In this document: positions 7,273-17,022 of the stretch, piece after piece | Layout: each line of letters starts with the position of its first letter | Position numbering within the stretch: the first letter of the stretch is position 1 | NCBI RefSeq assembly: GCF_007671675.1 | Contig: NZ_VCGW01000001.1 | Coordinates: 124,001-188,000 of the forward strand | DNA from: Marinobacter maritimus | GTDB lineage: Bacteria > Pseudomonadota > Gammaproteobacteria > Pseudomonadales > Oleiphilaceae | DNA: 64,000 bases | Direction: 5' to 3' | The notes under the pieces: model-generated | The model's input: the letters and a program-made list of their open reading frames with translations, nothing else | Told to the model about the DNA's origin: nothing | The model's database searches: none | Made by a program: the position numbers and the translations under genes

Positions 7273-9060
7273 ATGTCCGCAGAAATCAGTGCTGCCAGTA
7301 GTTTCACGGCGTTTGCCCGCCTGCTTCGCTATGCTCGTGGTTATCGTCGCCAGATCGTCGCGGCCACTACATGCTCTGTTGTTAACAAGCTGTTTGATAT
7401 CGCGCCGGAAATACTGATTGGTATTGCGCTAGATGTGGTGGTCAATCAGGAAGACAGTTTCGTAGCTTCGCTGGGAATCACAGAATCGCTGAATCAGATT
7501 CTGGTATTGGGCGTGCTTACTTTTTTCATATGGGCAGGCGAATCCCTGTTCGAGTACCTTTATCAGATTCTCTGGCGCAACTTGGCCCAGCGGCTGCAAT
7601 CCGACCTGCGTCAGGATGCCTATGAGCACGTCCAAAAATTGGATATGGGTTTTTTCGAGTCTCGTAGTTCTGGCCAACTGGTGGCCACGATGAATGATGA
7701 TGTCAACCAGCTTGAACGCTTCTTGGACGGCGGCGCCAACGCCATGATTCAGGTGCTGGTAACGGTGGTCGCCGTCGGGGCAGTTTTCTTCGTATTGTCG
7801 CCACTCATCGCGGTGCTGGCATTCATGCCGATACCGTTAATTATCTGGGGGGCTTTCTATTTTCAGCGTAAAGCCGGGCCGCTTTATGCCGATGTGCGAG
7901 AGAAGGTCGGCGACCTCTCCAGCCGTCTAACCACGAACCTCGGTGGCATTGCCACCATCAAGAGTTTTACCGCGGAGCATCGCGAAGCGGCTCGCCTGAA
8001 GGCCAGTAGCACTGCCTATGTGAATGCGAATCGCCGGGCCATCCGCATCAGCTCAGCGTTTATTCCCATTATCCGCATGGCGATTCTGTCGGGTTTTCTG
8101 GCCACGTTCACGGTGGGCGGCATGATGGCGCTGAAAGGCGATCTGAATGTGGGTGCCTATGGTGTGTTGGTGTTTCTGACCCAGAGACTGCTATGGCCGT
8201 TGACCGGTATGGCTGAGGTGATCAATTTGTTTGAGCGAGCCATGGCCAGCACTCGGCGCATTCTCGACTTGCTTTCGGAGCCACTCCATATCAAGGATCA
8301 AAGCACCAAAACTCTGAGGCAGCCAGTGAACGGGGCCGTGACTTTTAGCGATGTCAGTTTTCACTATCCCACCAGTAACGCCGGAATAGATCAGATTTCA
8401 CTGACCGTCCCGGCTGGTAATACTCTGGCGCTTGTCGGTGCCACCGGTTCGGGTAAATCCACTTTGATTAAGCTGCTGCTGCGGTTTTACGAGACTGAGA
8501 GTGGGGACATCCGTATTGATAACCAGCCCATCCGGTCCGTGAGCTTGCAGTCCCTTCGCGAATCCATTGGCTTGGTGAGTCAAGACGTCTACCTGTTCGA
8601 AGGCAGTATCCGGGAGAATCTGGTCTACGGTCGCCCCGAGGCGACCGATGCCGAGATCATCGAGGCCGCGCGCACGGCAGAAGCCTGGGCATTTATCGAG
8701 GCATTACCGGAAGGTTTGAACACTCCAGTAGGTGAACGGGGTGTGCGGCTCTCTGGTGGACAGCGCCAGCGACTATCTCTAGCCCGCGCACTTCTGAAGG
8801 ATTCGCCTATTCTGGTGCTGGACGAGGCCACCAGCGCCGTGGATAACGAAACTGAGGCCGCTATTCAGCGTTCGCTGCGAAGCATTGGGCACAATCGCAC
8901 CGTCATCATGATCGCACACCGTCTTTCTACCATCGTTGATGCCGATTCAATTGCCGTCATCGCCAACGGCAAGGTGGTGGAGGTGGGCACTCATAGAGAA
9001 TTGTTGGAAAAGGACGGGGCTTACGCCGCTCAATGGCGGGTCCAAACCGGCCAAACCTGA
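7273..9060 (+). CDS. ABC exporter, fused permease-ATPase (MsbA/MdlB type)
   Basis: The 595-residue half-transporter has a six-helix membrane domain (about 20-320) and a nucleotide-binding domain (about 340-590). The Walker A is GATGSGKST at about 389, the signature is LSGGQRQRLSLARALL at about 494, the Walker B is ILVLDEATSAVDNETE and the H-loop is MIAHRLSTI. It would work as a homodimer exporting a lipid, peptide, drug or siderophore. A Fur-like box upstream points to an iron-linked substrate, but no siderophore genes lie beside it. The ATG follows AAGGGATTAC. No partner half-transporter is adjacent. Confidence 0.88.
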   Translation: MSAEISAASSFTAFARLLRYARGYRRQIVAATTCSVVNKLFDIAPEILIGIALDVVVNQEDSFVASLGITESLNQILVLGVLTFFIWAGESLFEYLYQILWRNLAQRLQSDLRQDAYEHVQKLDMGFFESRSSGQLVATMNDDVNQLERFLDGGANAMIQVLVTVVAVGAVFFVLSPLIAVLAFMPIPLIIWGAFYFQRKAGPLYADVREKVGDLSSRLTTNLGGIATIKSFTAEHREAARLKASSTAYVNANRRAIRISSAFIPIIRMAILSGFLATFTVGGMMALKGDLNVGAYGVLVFLTQRLLWPLTGMAEVINLFERAMASTRRILDLLSEPLHIKDQSTKTLRQPVNGAVTFSDVSFHYPTSNAGIDQISLTVPAGNTLALVGATGSGKSTLIKLLLRFYETESGDIRIDNQPIRSVSLQSLRESIGLVSQDVYLFEGSIRENLVYGRPEATDAEIIEAARTAEAWAFIEALPEGLNTPVGERGVRLSGGQRQRLSLARALLKDSPILVLDEATSAVDNETEAAIQRSLRSIGHNRTVIMIAHRLSTIVDADSIAVIANGKVVEVGTHRELLEKDGAYAAQWRVQTGQT

Positions 9061-9102
9061 AATAACTTCGGGTAATTTGCCGACATAATCTATGTTGCTG
9101 CT

Positions 9103-9134
9103 GATCCTGACCGCAAGAGAGAGCGGTCAGGATC
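9103..9134. terminator. Hairpin between convergent genes
   Basis: A perfect 12-bp stem (GATCCTGACCGC / GCGGTCAGGATC) with an 8-base loop sits between the ABC exporter and the acyl-CoA ligase, which end towards each other. There is no strong T-run on either side, so it may be a transcription barrier rather than a canonical intrinsic terminator. Confidence 0.5.
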
Positions 9135-9142
9135 AATCTGGC

Positions 9143-10786
9143 TTACTGCAACTGGTCCCGAATCAGCTTTTTGTTGATCTTCCCGACGCTTGTTTTCGGA
9201 ATGTCTTCAACAAAGTCAATCTGGTTGGGGATCGCCCACTTGTTGATCTCACCGCTATCAACATGTTTCTGCAGGTGGCTCTGTATATCTTCCAGCGTTG
9301 CCTTCTCGCCTGGCTTCAATGTGATGAGCGCATGGGGCCTCTCTCCCCACTTTTCGTCCGGAATGCCTACAACGGCAGCGCCTTCTACAGACGGGTGCTG
9401 GCTGATCAGGTTTTCCAGATCAAGGGAGGAAAGCCACTCGCCGCCTGTTTTAATCACATCCTTGATGCGGTCCTTGATGGTGAGCGTGTTATTTGGCTCG
9501 ATGGAGGCAACGTCCCCGGTGTGCAACCAGCCGCCTTCCCAAAGCTCCTCACCCTTGGCGGGTTCCTTGAAATAACTCTGGGTGAGCCAGGGAGCTCGTG
9601 CAACCACCTCACCTTTGGCTTCGCCGTCATGGGCTACCGGGTTGCCGGAAGGGTCAACAATCTCCAGCTCTACCATAGGTACCGCAATGCCAGTCTTGAT
9701 TCGTTTGGTGGTTTGCTGTTCCAGCGGCAGGTCCAGATCTTCCGGCTTCAGATGGGTCGCGCTGAGCAACGGGCAGGTCTCCGACATGCCATAGCCGGTG
9801 TACATGCGGATGCCCAGTTTGGCGGCTGCATCGCACAGGCCTTTGGTCATGGCACTGCCACCAATCAGTACCTGCCAGTTGCTCAGATCTGCTGTTTTAA
9901 TGGACTCTGTGCCCATCAACATCTGCATAATCGTTGGAACACAGTGTGAGAAAGACACCTTGTGCTCCTTGATCAGATCAACCAGCAATTCCGGCTCATA
10001 GCGGCCGGGGTATACCTGCTTGATACCCATCATGGTGGCTGCGTAAGGAACGCCCCAGGCATGAACGTGGAACATGGGTGTCACGGGCATATACACTGAC
10101 GATGAGCGCAGCAGTGGCATTTCATCGTAGGCGGAAAGCGACCCGGTCATTGCCAGAGTATGGAGCACCAGTTGGCGATGGCTGAAGAACACGCCTTTCG
10201 GGTTGCCGGTGGTACCGGAGGTGTAGAAGGTGGTTGCGACGCTGTTCTCGTCGAAATCCGGGAAGTCGAACTTGGCGGTTGCATTGGCCAGGAGTGTTTC
10301 GTACTCGCCTGATGTATCAAGCTGCGTGTCTTTTGCCGTTTTCTCATCACTGAGCTGGATATAGGTTTTGACCGTTTTGATTTCGCTACGAACACCTTCC
10401 AGGATGGGCAGGAAATCGTCGTGCACCAACACCACGTCGTCTTCGGCGTGATTCATGGTGTAAACAATCTGGTCCGGTGACAACCGCACGTTTATGGTGT
10501 GCAGCACGGCACCCATCATGGGGATCGCGAAAAAACATTCCAGATAACGGGGCGTATCCCAGTCCATAACCGCGACCGTATCGCCTGGTTTAACACCAGC
10601 GTCGGAAAGGGCGTTGGCAAGGCGGTGAATGCGCTCAACCAGATCGCTGTAAGTGTATTTGCTGCGGTTGGCGTACACGATTTCCTGATCAGGAGAATAT
10701 CTTGGCCCCGAAAGCAGCAGCTGTTTGATCAGCAGAGGGTATTGATGGGCATTTTTCGCCGCAGGTAAAATTTGTGTCTTTACCAT
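9143..10786 (-). CDS. Medium-chain acyl-CoA ligase of AlkK/DmdB type
   Basis: This 547-residue AMP-forming ligase has the core motif YTSGTTGNPKG at 188-198, then MYTGYGMSETCPLL and GWLHTGDVASIEPNNTLTIKDR, with the C-terminal catalytic Lys in KTSVGKINKK. It activates a carboxylic acid to acyl-AMP and then acyl-CoA. HTINVRLSPDQIVYTMNHAEDDVVL is typical of AlkK-like and DmdB-like enzymes, so medium-chain fatty acids or 3-methylmercaptopropionate are candidate substrates. A fatty acid from alkane oxidation would fit alkB 11 kb away. The start follows AGAGGA at good spacing. Confidence 0.88.
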   Translation of the reverse strand: MVKTQILPAAKNAHQYPLLIKQLLLSGPRYSPDQEIVYANRSKYTYSDLVERIHRLANALSDAGVKPGDTVAVMDWDTPRYLECFFAIPMMGAVLHTINVRLSPDQIVYTMNHAEDDVVLVHDDFLPILEGVRSEIKTVKTYIQLSDEKTAKDTQLDTSGEYETLLANATAKFDFPDFDENSVATTFYTSGTTGNPKGVFFSHRQLVLHTLAMTGSLSAYDEMPLLRSSSVYMPVTPMFHVHAWGVPYAATMMGIKQVYPGRYEPELLVDLIKEHKVSFSHCVPTIMQMLMGTESIKTADLSNWQVLIGGSAMTKGLCDAAAKLGIRMYTGYGMSETCPLLSATHLKPEDLDLPLEQQTTKRIKTGIAVPMVELEIVDPSGNPVAHDGEAKGEVVARAPWLTQSYFKEPAKGEELWEGGWLHTGDVASIEPNNTLTIKDRIKDVIKTGGEWLSSLDLENLISQHPSVEGAAVVGIPDEKWGERPHALITLKPGEKATLEDIQSHLQKHVDSGEINKWAIPNQIDFVEDIPKTSVGKINKKLIRDQLQ

Positions 10787-10914
10787 GTCTGTAATCCTCT
10801 TTCCCGGTTGTTGGTTTTGTCTGAGAAGTTGGCTAAATCTGACTTAAATTGAGTGGAGCCGGAAGCTTGAAAAGCTACTCCCAAGGCGCCGGAGAATGTG
10901 GCAGCATGGATGAT

Positions 10915-11247
10915 CTACTGCTCCCAGGGGTTGCCTTTAGTACTTTCCAATGTATTCACACCAATGTGCATGGCCGCTTTAGCCAGCATGTTGGCACTCA
11001 CAGGGGCCGTCATCAACAGGAAGACCGTGATCAGGATTTCGGAAATGCCGATATCCTCGCCCATGGCGCTGAAATAGATAACCGAGCTCAGCATGATGGC
11101 ACCGACGCCAACGGTGGTTGCTTTGGTTGGCCCGTGCAACCGGGTGTAAAAGTCCGGCAGTCTGGCCAGGCCAATCGCACCAACCAGCGTAAATGCACCA
11201 CCAAATATCAACAGGGCTGAGATGGCGTACTCCGCAAATGGGCTCAT
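10915..11247 (-). CDS. mrpG: Mrp/Mnh Na+/H+ antiporter subunit G
   Basis: The 110-residue protein has three membrane helices and the MrpG signature GAIGLARLPDFYTRLHGPTKATT, followed by SEILITVFLLMTAPVSANMLAKAA. MrpG is a small membrane subunit needed for a functional Mrp complex, a large multi-subunit cation/proton antiporter related to the complex I membrane arm. It is the last gene of the operon, 54 bp after mrpF. Confidence 0.93.
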   Translation of the reverse strand: MSPFAEYAISALLIFGGAFTLVGAIGLARLPDFYTRLHGPTKATTVGVGAIMLSSVIYFSAMGEDIGISEILITVFLLMTAPVSANMLAKAAMHIGVNTLESTKGNPWEQ

Positions 11248-11301
11248 GAGTGGTCTCCTCTGCGTATCGGCCGATAATGGCGGATCGTATGTGTCGGGTT
11301 G

Positions 11302-11571
11302 TTATTCAATGACGCTGCCCCGCTTCAGGTACTTGGCCATGGCTACCGTGCTGACGAATCCCATAACTGCAATCAACAGGGCAGACTCAAGGTACATACG
11401 CGTTCCCAGCGTAATGCCGAGCAGAATGATCAGGGCAATGGCATTGATATAGAGCGTATCGATTGCCAGAACCCGGTCGGGCTCATCCGGCCCTTTGATC
11501 AAGCGGTATACGTTGAGTAGCGCGGCCAGTGTCACCATGGCAATGGCGAGATTCAAGGCAATAGTGATCAT
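11302..11571 (-). CDS. mrpF: Mrp/Mnh antiporter subunit F
   Basis: This 89-residue protein has three helices and the MrpF landmarks YRLIKGPDEPDRVLAIDTLY and INAIALIILLGI. The stretch GPDEPDRVLAID carries conserved acidic residues. It starts inside the end of mrpE (four-base overlap), so translation is coupled. It is an inner-membrane part of the Mrp complex. Confidence 0.93.
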   Translation of the reverse strand: MITIALNLAIAMVTLAALLNVYRLIKGPDEPDRVLAIDTLYINAIALIILLGITLGTRMYLESALLIAVMGFVSTVAMAKYLKRGSVIE

Positions 11572-12056
11572 TGGAACATCTCCATCAACGGCTTTTCGTA
11601 GCGGTTGTGAATAGTGTCAATAACCTCCTGATCACTGGTGGCATCCAGCGCATGGATCAGCAGAGTTTTCTTGTCATCGCTTACATCCGCGCTGACGGTT
11701 CCGGGAGTGAGTGAAATGGTGCTGGCGAGAATGGATATGGCCAGCGGGTGTTCAAGCTTCAGGGGGTAATTGATGAACGCCGGCCGTGGTTTGCGGGGAC
11801 TGAGGATCAGCCAGGCCACAGAAAAACTGGCGGCTACAATATCCTTCAGTACTCGCAGGATGTAGGCCGGCATACGCCAGGTTTTGACAAAGGCGGGGCG
11901 CTCGGGCCAGAACCCGTGAGTCATCTGAGGAATCAGCCAGGCCAGAATCAGGCCGAGAACCACACTGCCACCTGATACGCCATCGCTGAGAATCTGCCAT
12001 GTAGTGAACAGAATCAGGCTGAGCCAGGGTTGAGGAAAACTCAGGCGGTCAAACAT
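11568..12056 (-). CDS. mrpE: Mrp/Mnh antiporter subunit E
   Basis: The 162-residue membrane protein matches MrpE in length and order: two or three N-terminal helices (LILFTTWQILSDGVSGGSVVLGLILAWLI region), FINYPLKLEHPLAISILAST with the typical ISLTPGT motif, and an acidic C-terminal cytoplasmic tail with a DATSDQEV stretch. The start codon overlaps the mrpD stop by one base. Confidence 0.92.
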   Translation of the reverse strand: MFDRLSFPQPWLSLILFTTWQILSDGVSGGSVVLGLILAWLIPQMTHGFWPERPAFVKTWRMPAYILRVLKDIVAASFSVAWLILSPRKPRPAFINYPLKLEHPLAISILASTISLTPGTVSADVSDDKKTLLIHALDATSDQEVIDTIHNRYEKPLMEMFQ

Positions 12057-13594
12057 CAGTTTATCTCCCCGACCAAAGGATTCTGCGGAATATGCACAGG
12101 CGTTTGCAGGATATTAATATAGCCCTGGTTGTCGTATAACTGCTCAGCCGTGGCATGGGTGTAGTCACTCAGGGGCCCCGCAAGGGCAACAATGAGCATG
12201 GTGAGGCAGGTCAAAATGCCAGTGGAGATCGAAACCCGATTGTTCATCGGTTCTGGCGTTTCCAGGTGGCCATCCACGTTCCACCAGAAAACGATACTGC
12301 CCGCGCGGCTGTAGGCAATGAGCGTAAGAAGGCTGCCCACCAGCATCACACCCCATAGCCATGCCATTTCGACACCAGGCTCAACCGATTGGAGAATCAG
12401 CAGCTTGCCGAAAAAGCCACTCAGGGGCGGTAAGCCGGCAGCGGCCACAGCTCCAATAAGAAACAGCACGCTAAGGAACGTTCGGTGCCGCATTTTCGGT
12501 GCCGTGACGATGCTGTCAGAGGCACTGCCTCTCTGGTTGGCGACCAGTTCGGAAACCAGAAACAAAGCGGCTACCGTCCAGGTTGTGCTGACCAGATAGA
12601 ACAGGGCGGCCGACAAACCAGCCACCGAGCCAAGTGCAATGGGTGCAAGCAAAGTCCCTACAGAAATAATAACCTGCCAAGCTACAAGGGTTTTCAGACT
12701 GTCGGCACCAAGTGCCCCTATAACACCCATGCTGAGCGTTATCAGGGCCAGCGGGAAGAGCCAGTCCATACCCAGATTTGCAAGTTCTCCGGCACCCTCT
12801 CCGAAGATCAGCGGGTAGATTCTTACGATGGCGTAAATGCCCACTTTGGTCATAACTGCAAACAGCGCAGCAACGGGAGCGGTGGCCTTGGCATAAGCCT
12901 TGGGCAGCCAGAAACACAGTGGCAGAATAGCGGCCTTCAAAGCGAAAACAACGAGTAGCATCATGCCGCCCGCCTTCACCAGGTTCAGGTTGCTGCCGGT
13001 TACTTGCGGAATTTTTACTGCAAGGTCTGCCATGTTCAGGGTGCCAGTAACGCTGTAAATCATGCCTACGCTGATCAGGAACAGGGCGGAACCCGCCAGG
13101 TTCAGAACGACATAGTGAAGCCCGGGCACCGTGCGAGTGGTGCCACCGCCGTGCATGAGCAACCCGTATGAGGCGATAAGCAGAACCTCAAAGGCAACGA
13201 ACAGGTTGAACAGGTCGCCGGTCAGAAAGGCAATATTCAGGCCCATCAGCTGGAACAGAAACAGGGTATGAAATTGCCGGTTGCCTTCATCGGCGCCGCC
13301 GCTGGCATAAATGTGGCAAAACAGGCCGAGAACCGCTGTCAGAGCGAGCATCAATGCCGCCAGCCGGTCGAGAACCAGAACAATGCCGAAGGGAGGTTGC
13401 CAGTTGCCAAACGCATAGATGCGATAACTGTCATCGCTGGCAAGGGCAAGCAGCACAATAGCAGACACCAGCATCAGCGCCGTTGTGGCGATTGCCAGAG
13501 TCCGGCGCAGGCTGATAGGGGCATAGCCCATGAATACCTGCAAAATACCACCGAGCAGCGGAATCAGAATCGGAGCGATAAGCCAGTGGGTCAT
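12056..13594 (-). CDS. mrpD: Mrp/Mnh antiporter subunit D (NuoN/NuoM-like)
   Basis: The 512-residue polytopic protein resembles complex I antiporter subunits NuoM/N, with about 14 helices. Visible landmarks are LFNLFVAFEVLLIASYGLL with the key Glu of helix 5, KAAILPLCFWLPKAYAKATAPVAALFAVMTKVGIYA in the broken helix 7/8 region, and LPPLSGFFGKLLIL. It is one of the two proton-translocating core subunits of the Mrp complex. It overlaps mrpC by four bases. Confidence 0.94.
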   Translation of the reverse strand: MTHWLIAPILIPLLGGILQVFMGYAPISLRRTLAIATTALMLVSAIVLLALASDDSYRIYAFGNWQPPFGIVLVLDRLAALMLALTAVLGLFCHIYASGGADEGNRQFHTLFLFQLMGLNIAFLTGDLFNLFVAFEVLLIASYGLLMHGGGTTRTVPGLHYVVLNLAGSALFLISVGMIYSVTGTLNMADLAVKIPQVTGSNLNLVKAGGMMLLVVFALKAAILPLCFWLPKAYAKATAPVAALFAVMTKVGIYAIVRIYPLIFGEGAGELANLGMDWLFPLALITLSMGVIGALGADSLKTLVAWQVIISVGTLLAPIALGSVAGLSAALFYLVSTTWTVAALFLVSELVANQRGSASDSIVTAPKMRHRTFLSVLFLIGAVAAAGLPPLSGFFGKLLILQSVEPGVEMAWLWGVMLVGSLLTLIAYSRAGSIVFWWNVDGHLETPEPMNNRVSISTGILTCLTMLIVALAGPLSDYTHATAEQLYDNQGYINILQTPVHIPQNPLVGEIN

Positions 13595-13959
13595 TTACTG
13601 CTTACCTCCTGTTCGTGTTTCGGTGAGGGTGCCGGTTTTTCACGCTGGCCATCCACATGGTCGTTTTCGTTATCCGCCAGGTTACGCAGGGCAAGAACAA
13701 CCAGAAACGCCGTCATGGCAAAACCAATTACGATCGCTGTGAGCACCAGTGCCTGAGGTAAAGGGTCAGAGTAGCTCGAAGTGGTTCCGATAACCGGTTG
13801 CTGACCGGTGGCGAGGCGCCCGGTGGCAAACAGGAAGAGATTTACGCCATAAGAGAATAGTGTCAGCCCCATAATGACGGGGAACGTGCGGGCGCGCAGC
13901 AGCAGATAAACTCCAGATGCCGACAGGGCACCGATAACCAGTGCGAAAACCAGTTCCAT
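13591..13959 (-). CDS. mrpC: Mrp/Mnh antiporter subunit C (NuoK-like)
   Basis: This 122-residue protein resembles NuoK, with three helices. It contains LRARTFPVIMGLTLFSYGVNLFLFA and PLPQALVLTAIVIGFAMTAFLVVLAL, both typical of MrpC. The C-terminal tail is longer and charged (residues about 100-122). The start overlaps the mrpA stop by one base. Confidence 0.94.
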   Translation of the reverse strand: MELVFALVIGALSASGVYLLLRARTFPVIMGLTLFSYGVNLFLFATGRLATGQQPVIGTTSSYSDPLPQALVLTAIVIGFAMTAFLVVLALRNLADNENDHVDGQREKPAPSPKHEQEVSSK

Positions 13960-16760
13960 TACACGCCCTCCTTTTTACTCTTGATGGCCGAATGAGGCGA
14001 CAGCCGGCCAATACTGACCAATGCCAGCAGGGTAGCGCCAATTACCGCCATATATACGCCCAGATCAAACACCAGAGCCGAGGCTACTTCGAATTTGCCC
14101 ACGAAGGGCCAGGTGATATAGCCAAAGGTGGATGTCAGGAAGGGGTATCCAAAGGCCAGGCTTCCCGCACCCGCAATGGTCGCAAACAGCAATCCGAGAC
14201 CAATAACGTTGTGGTAACGGAATGGAATACGATCCTGTGTCCAGATCATGCCGCTGGCGATGTACTGAAGTATCAGTGCCACCGAGGTAATGAGGCCTGC
14301 AATAAAGCCGCCCCCGGGCAGGTTGTGTCCGCGCAGGAAGATATACGCAGACACCATAAGCGCCAGCGGCAGCATGGGCCTGGCAATCTGCCGGAGCATC
14401 AAGGGGTAATGGTCCCGGGTCCAGGGGTGGCCCAGACCGTCTCCTGGCGGTGGAGTGAGTGCTGTGTTTTTCAGCATGGCGTAAATGCCAAGTGCTGCAA
14501 TGGCCAGCACGGTAATCTCACCCAGGGTATCGAAACCACGGAAATCGACCAGGATCACGTTAACCACGTTGGTTCCACCCCCGCCTGGCTTGCTGTTTTC
14601 CAGGAAAAATTCGGAAATGGAGCTGAATGGCTGAGTCAGCATGGCCAGGGTGATCAGGGTCATCCCGGTACCTGCGGCCGCAGCGATCAGAATGTCGCGA
14701 ACCCGCTGTATTCTCGAGCTTTCGAGGGGTGTCCATGAAGGCATGTAATAAAGCGCCAACATCAACAGAACAATGGTGACCACTTCCACCGAGAGCTGAG
14801 TCATGGCCAGATCCGGTGCAGAGAAACGGGCGAACGTTAGCGCCACAATCAGGCCAACAACACTCAGGAGCACCAGCGCGTAGAAACGCTCCCGGTGCCA
14901 GAGCGCTGTCGCCAGCGCAGAGACAATCAGCATGCCTGCGGCAATCGCCGTGGGCCAGTCCACTGGGCTGAGACCGCTCTCACCAATGTAGAGCCCATTC
15001 TTTGCAAGCGGCAGGGCAGCGACAGCAATCACGCTCACCACCAGAAGCATGGCATAGCGCTGTAAAGAACCATTTTCGATCCAGGCAGTAAAGCGATGAG
15101 CCAAGTCTACGAACTCTGAAACCACGGCTTCAAATACAGCCTTACCGTCAATTTCCCGGAAACGGGCATGAAAGTCGAAAAAGCGCTGACGCTGGCTGTA
15201 CATCAGCAGACCACCGAAGAAGGCCAGAAAGCTCATCAGTAATGGCAGGTTAAAGCCATGGAGAACGGCCAACTGGTAGTCGGGTACATCACCGCCGAGT
15301 GTGGCAGATGCTGCAGAGAACAATAGCGGCCCTACGGAAATGGTCGGGAACACACCGACCATGATGCAGACGAACACCAGGATCTCCACCGGAAATTTCA
15401 TGTACCTCGGTGGTTCGTGAGGCGGGTATATGGGCAGGTCCACAGGTTTTCCGTTAAAGAAAACATCGTGAATAAAGCGCGCCGAGTAGGCAACCGCGAA
15501 TACGCCCGCCAGTGTTGCGATAATAGGCGGCAGCCAGGCCCAAAGGCCAGGAAGGTTGAGCTGCAGGGACTCGGCAAAGAACATTTCTTTGCTGAGGAAT
15601 CCGTTCAGCAAAGGAACGCCCGCCATAGATGAGGCGGCAACCATGGCCAGCGTGGCTGTATGGGGCATATAGCGCCAGAGCCCGTTGATGCGGCGCATAT
15701 CGCGAGTGCCTGTTTCATGATCAATGATACCGGCGGCCATGAACAACGATGCCTTGAAGGTGGCATGGTTGATCACGTGGAATATCGCGGCGACGGCGGC
15801 TAGCTGGGTGCCCATACCCAGCAACAAAGTGATCAGGCCCAGATGGCTTACGGTTGAATAAGCGAGCAGGCCTTTCAGGTCGTGTTTGAACATGGCGATA
15901 TAAGCGCCAATCAACAGAGTGGCCATGCCGGTGAAGCTGACCATGTAGAACCATTGCTCGGTTCCCGCCAAAGCTGGATAAAGGCGCGCCATCAGGAATA
16001 TGCCCGCTTTTACCATCGTGGCCGAATGCAGGTAAGCCGAGATTGGCGTGGGTGCCTGCATGGCGTGGGGGAGCCAGAAGTGGAACGGGAACTGGGCTGA
16101 TTTGGTAAAGGCGCCAAGCAAAACCAGAGTCAGTGCGACCGGGTACAAAGCGTGAGCTTTAATCTGATCGCCAGCGGCAAGAACATCATCAAGTTCAAAA
16201 CTGCCAACAATATTACCTAGGAGCAGTATGCCTGCCAGCAACGCGAGCCCGCCGCCTCCTGTTATCGCCAGAGCCATCCGGGCACCGCGTCGTGCGTCCT
16301 GCTTGTGGGTCCAGAAACTGATCAGCAAAAAGGAGGTGAGGCTGGTGAGTTCCCAGAAAATAAGCATCAGCAACAGGTTGCCGGATAGCACTATGCCCAG
16401 CATCGAGCCTTTGAAGCACAGGAGCAGGGAGTAAAACTTGGCCACATTTTCCTTGGCTTTGAGGTAGTAGTGGGCATAAATAATGATCAGGAGACCGATG
16501 ATCAGTATCAGAAGCGCAAACAAAAGCGCCAGACCATCAAGGCGAAAACTGAAAGAGAGCCCGAGCGCCGGCAGCCAGTCGTAACTGTGCAGAACAGTGC
16601 CGCCCGCTGAAAGAACAGACCAGTGTGGAAACAGCGCCGCCAGTGCAATCAGCGCAGGAACAGATGATGCTATTGCGATAGCCGTTCGCCCTCCCTGGGC
16701 AAACAGGGGGGCGGCTATGGCCCCCAGAAACGGCAGTAATACAACCAGCGGTAGCGACAT
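13959..16760 (-). CDS. mrpA: Mrp/Mnh antiporter subunit A fused to subunit B
   Basis: The 933-residue polytopic protein has a NuoL-like body (about 1-640) with ELTSLTSFLLISFWTHKQDARRGARMAL, the proton-pathway region KSAQFPFHFWLPHAMQAPTPISAYLHSATMVKAGIFL and the DUF4040-type region PDLAMTQLSVEVVTIVLLMLAL. It ends in an MrpB-like domain (about 770-920) with PARPMLPLALMVSAYIFLRG-like sequence and LPGGGFIAGLITSVALILQY. There is no separate mrpB, so this is the fused (group 2) operon type. It exchanges Na+ for H+ and so maintains pH and salt balance. Confidence 0.93.
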   Translation of the reverse strand: MSLPLVVLLPFLGAIAAPLFAQGGRTAIAIASSVPALIALAALFPHWSVLSAGGTVLHSYDWLPALGLSFSFRLDGLALLFALLILIIGLLIIIYAHYYLKAKENVAKFYSLLLCFKGSMLGIVLSGNLLLMLIFWELTSLTSFLLISFWTHKQDARRGARMALAITGGGGLALLAGILLLGNIVGSFELDDVLAAGDQIKAHALYPVALTLVLLGAFTKSAQFPFHFWLPHAMQAPTPISAYLHSATMVKAGIFLMARLYPALAGTEQWFYMVSFTGMATLLIGAYIAMFKHDLKGLLAYSTVSHLGLITLLLGMGTQLAAVAAIFHVINHATFKASLFMAAGIIDHETGTRDMRRINGLWRYMPHTATLAMVAASSMAGVPLLNGFLSKEMFFAESLQLNLPGLWAWLPPIIATLAGVFAVAYSARFIHDVFFNGKPVDLPIYPPHEPPRYMKFPVEILVFVCIMVGVFPTISVGPLLFSAASATLGGDVPDYQLAVLHGFNLPLLMSFLAFFGGLLMYSQRQRFFDFHARFREIDGKAVFEAVVSEFVDLAHRFTAWIENGSLQRYAMLLVVSVIAVAALPLAKNGLYIGESGLSPVDWPTAIAAGMLIVSALATALWHRERFYALVLLSVVGLIVALTFARFSAPDLAMTQLSVEVVTIVLLMLALYYMPSWTPLESSRIQRVRDILIAAAAGTGMTLITLAMLTQPFSSISEFFLENSKPGGGGTNVVNVILVDFRGFDTLGEITVLAIAALGIYAMLKNTALTPPPGDGLGHPWTRDHYPLMLRQIARPMLPLALMVSAYIFLRGHNLPGGGFIAGLITSVALILQYIASGMIWTQDRIPFRYHNVIGLGLLFATIAGAGSLAFGYPFLTSTFGYITWPFVGKFEVASALVFDLGVYMAVIGATLLALVSIGRLSPHSAIKSKKEGV

Positions 16761-16885
16761 CGCAGCCTCGTTAGCGAATTTCTTTTATTATGAATGGGGA
16801 TGACATATGACCTTGAGTCTAGTCTCCGGTTGGCTGCCGTGCATAAGTCACCTGGAGGCGATAATGACGGGTGCCAAGAGTTGGA

Positions 16886-16999
16886 TCAGCGAGAAGCCGG
16901 CGGGTCTGGGAAGTAAGGTAGACGCCCGCGATGCCGCGCGATATCAGCGGTAATAGGGGGGCGATTGATCTGCTTGCAGCCGAAGGACCTTGCGGTCAT
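16886..16999 (-). CDS. Possible 37-residue leader ORF ahead of mrpA
   Basis: An ATG at 16999 with GGAG six bases before it opens a 37-codon frame (MTARSFGCKQINRPPITADI...), ending 125 bp before mrpA. It resembles no family I know. It lies downstream of a candidate promoter and inside the long mrp leader, so it could be a regulatory upstream peptide or chance. On the opposite strand a 29-codon frame at 16864 also has a good ribosome-binding site, which weakens both. Confidence 0.25.
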   Translation of the reverse strand: MTARSFGCKQINRPPITADIARHRGRLPYFPDPPASR

Positions 17000-17022
17000 G
17001 GTTGCTCCGTTGTTGAAACCTG

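Noticed and set aside
16800..16850. MerR-type promoter-like sequence (ACCTTGAGTCTAGTCTCCGGT)
   Set aside because: The spacing to any -10 hexamer is wrong, the dyad is weak, and no MerR-family gene or target is present on that strand.
16864..16953. 29-codon plus-strand frame with a good ribosome-binding site in the mrp leader
   Set aside because: It is short, matches no family, and lies antisense to the proposed leader. I could not separate it from chance.
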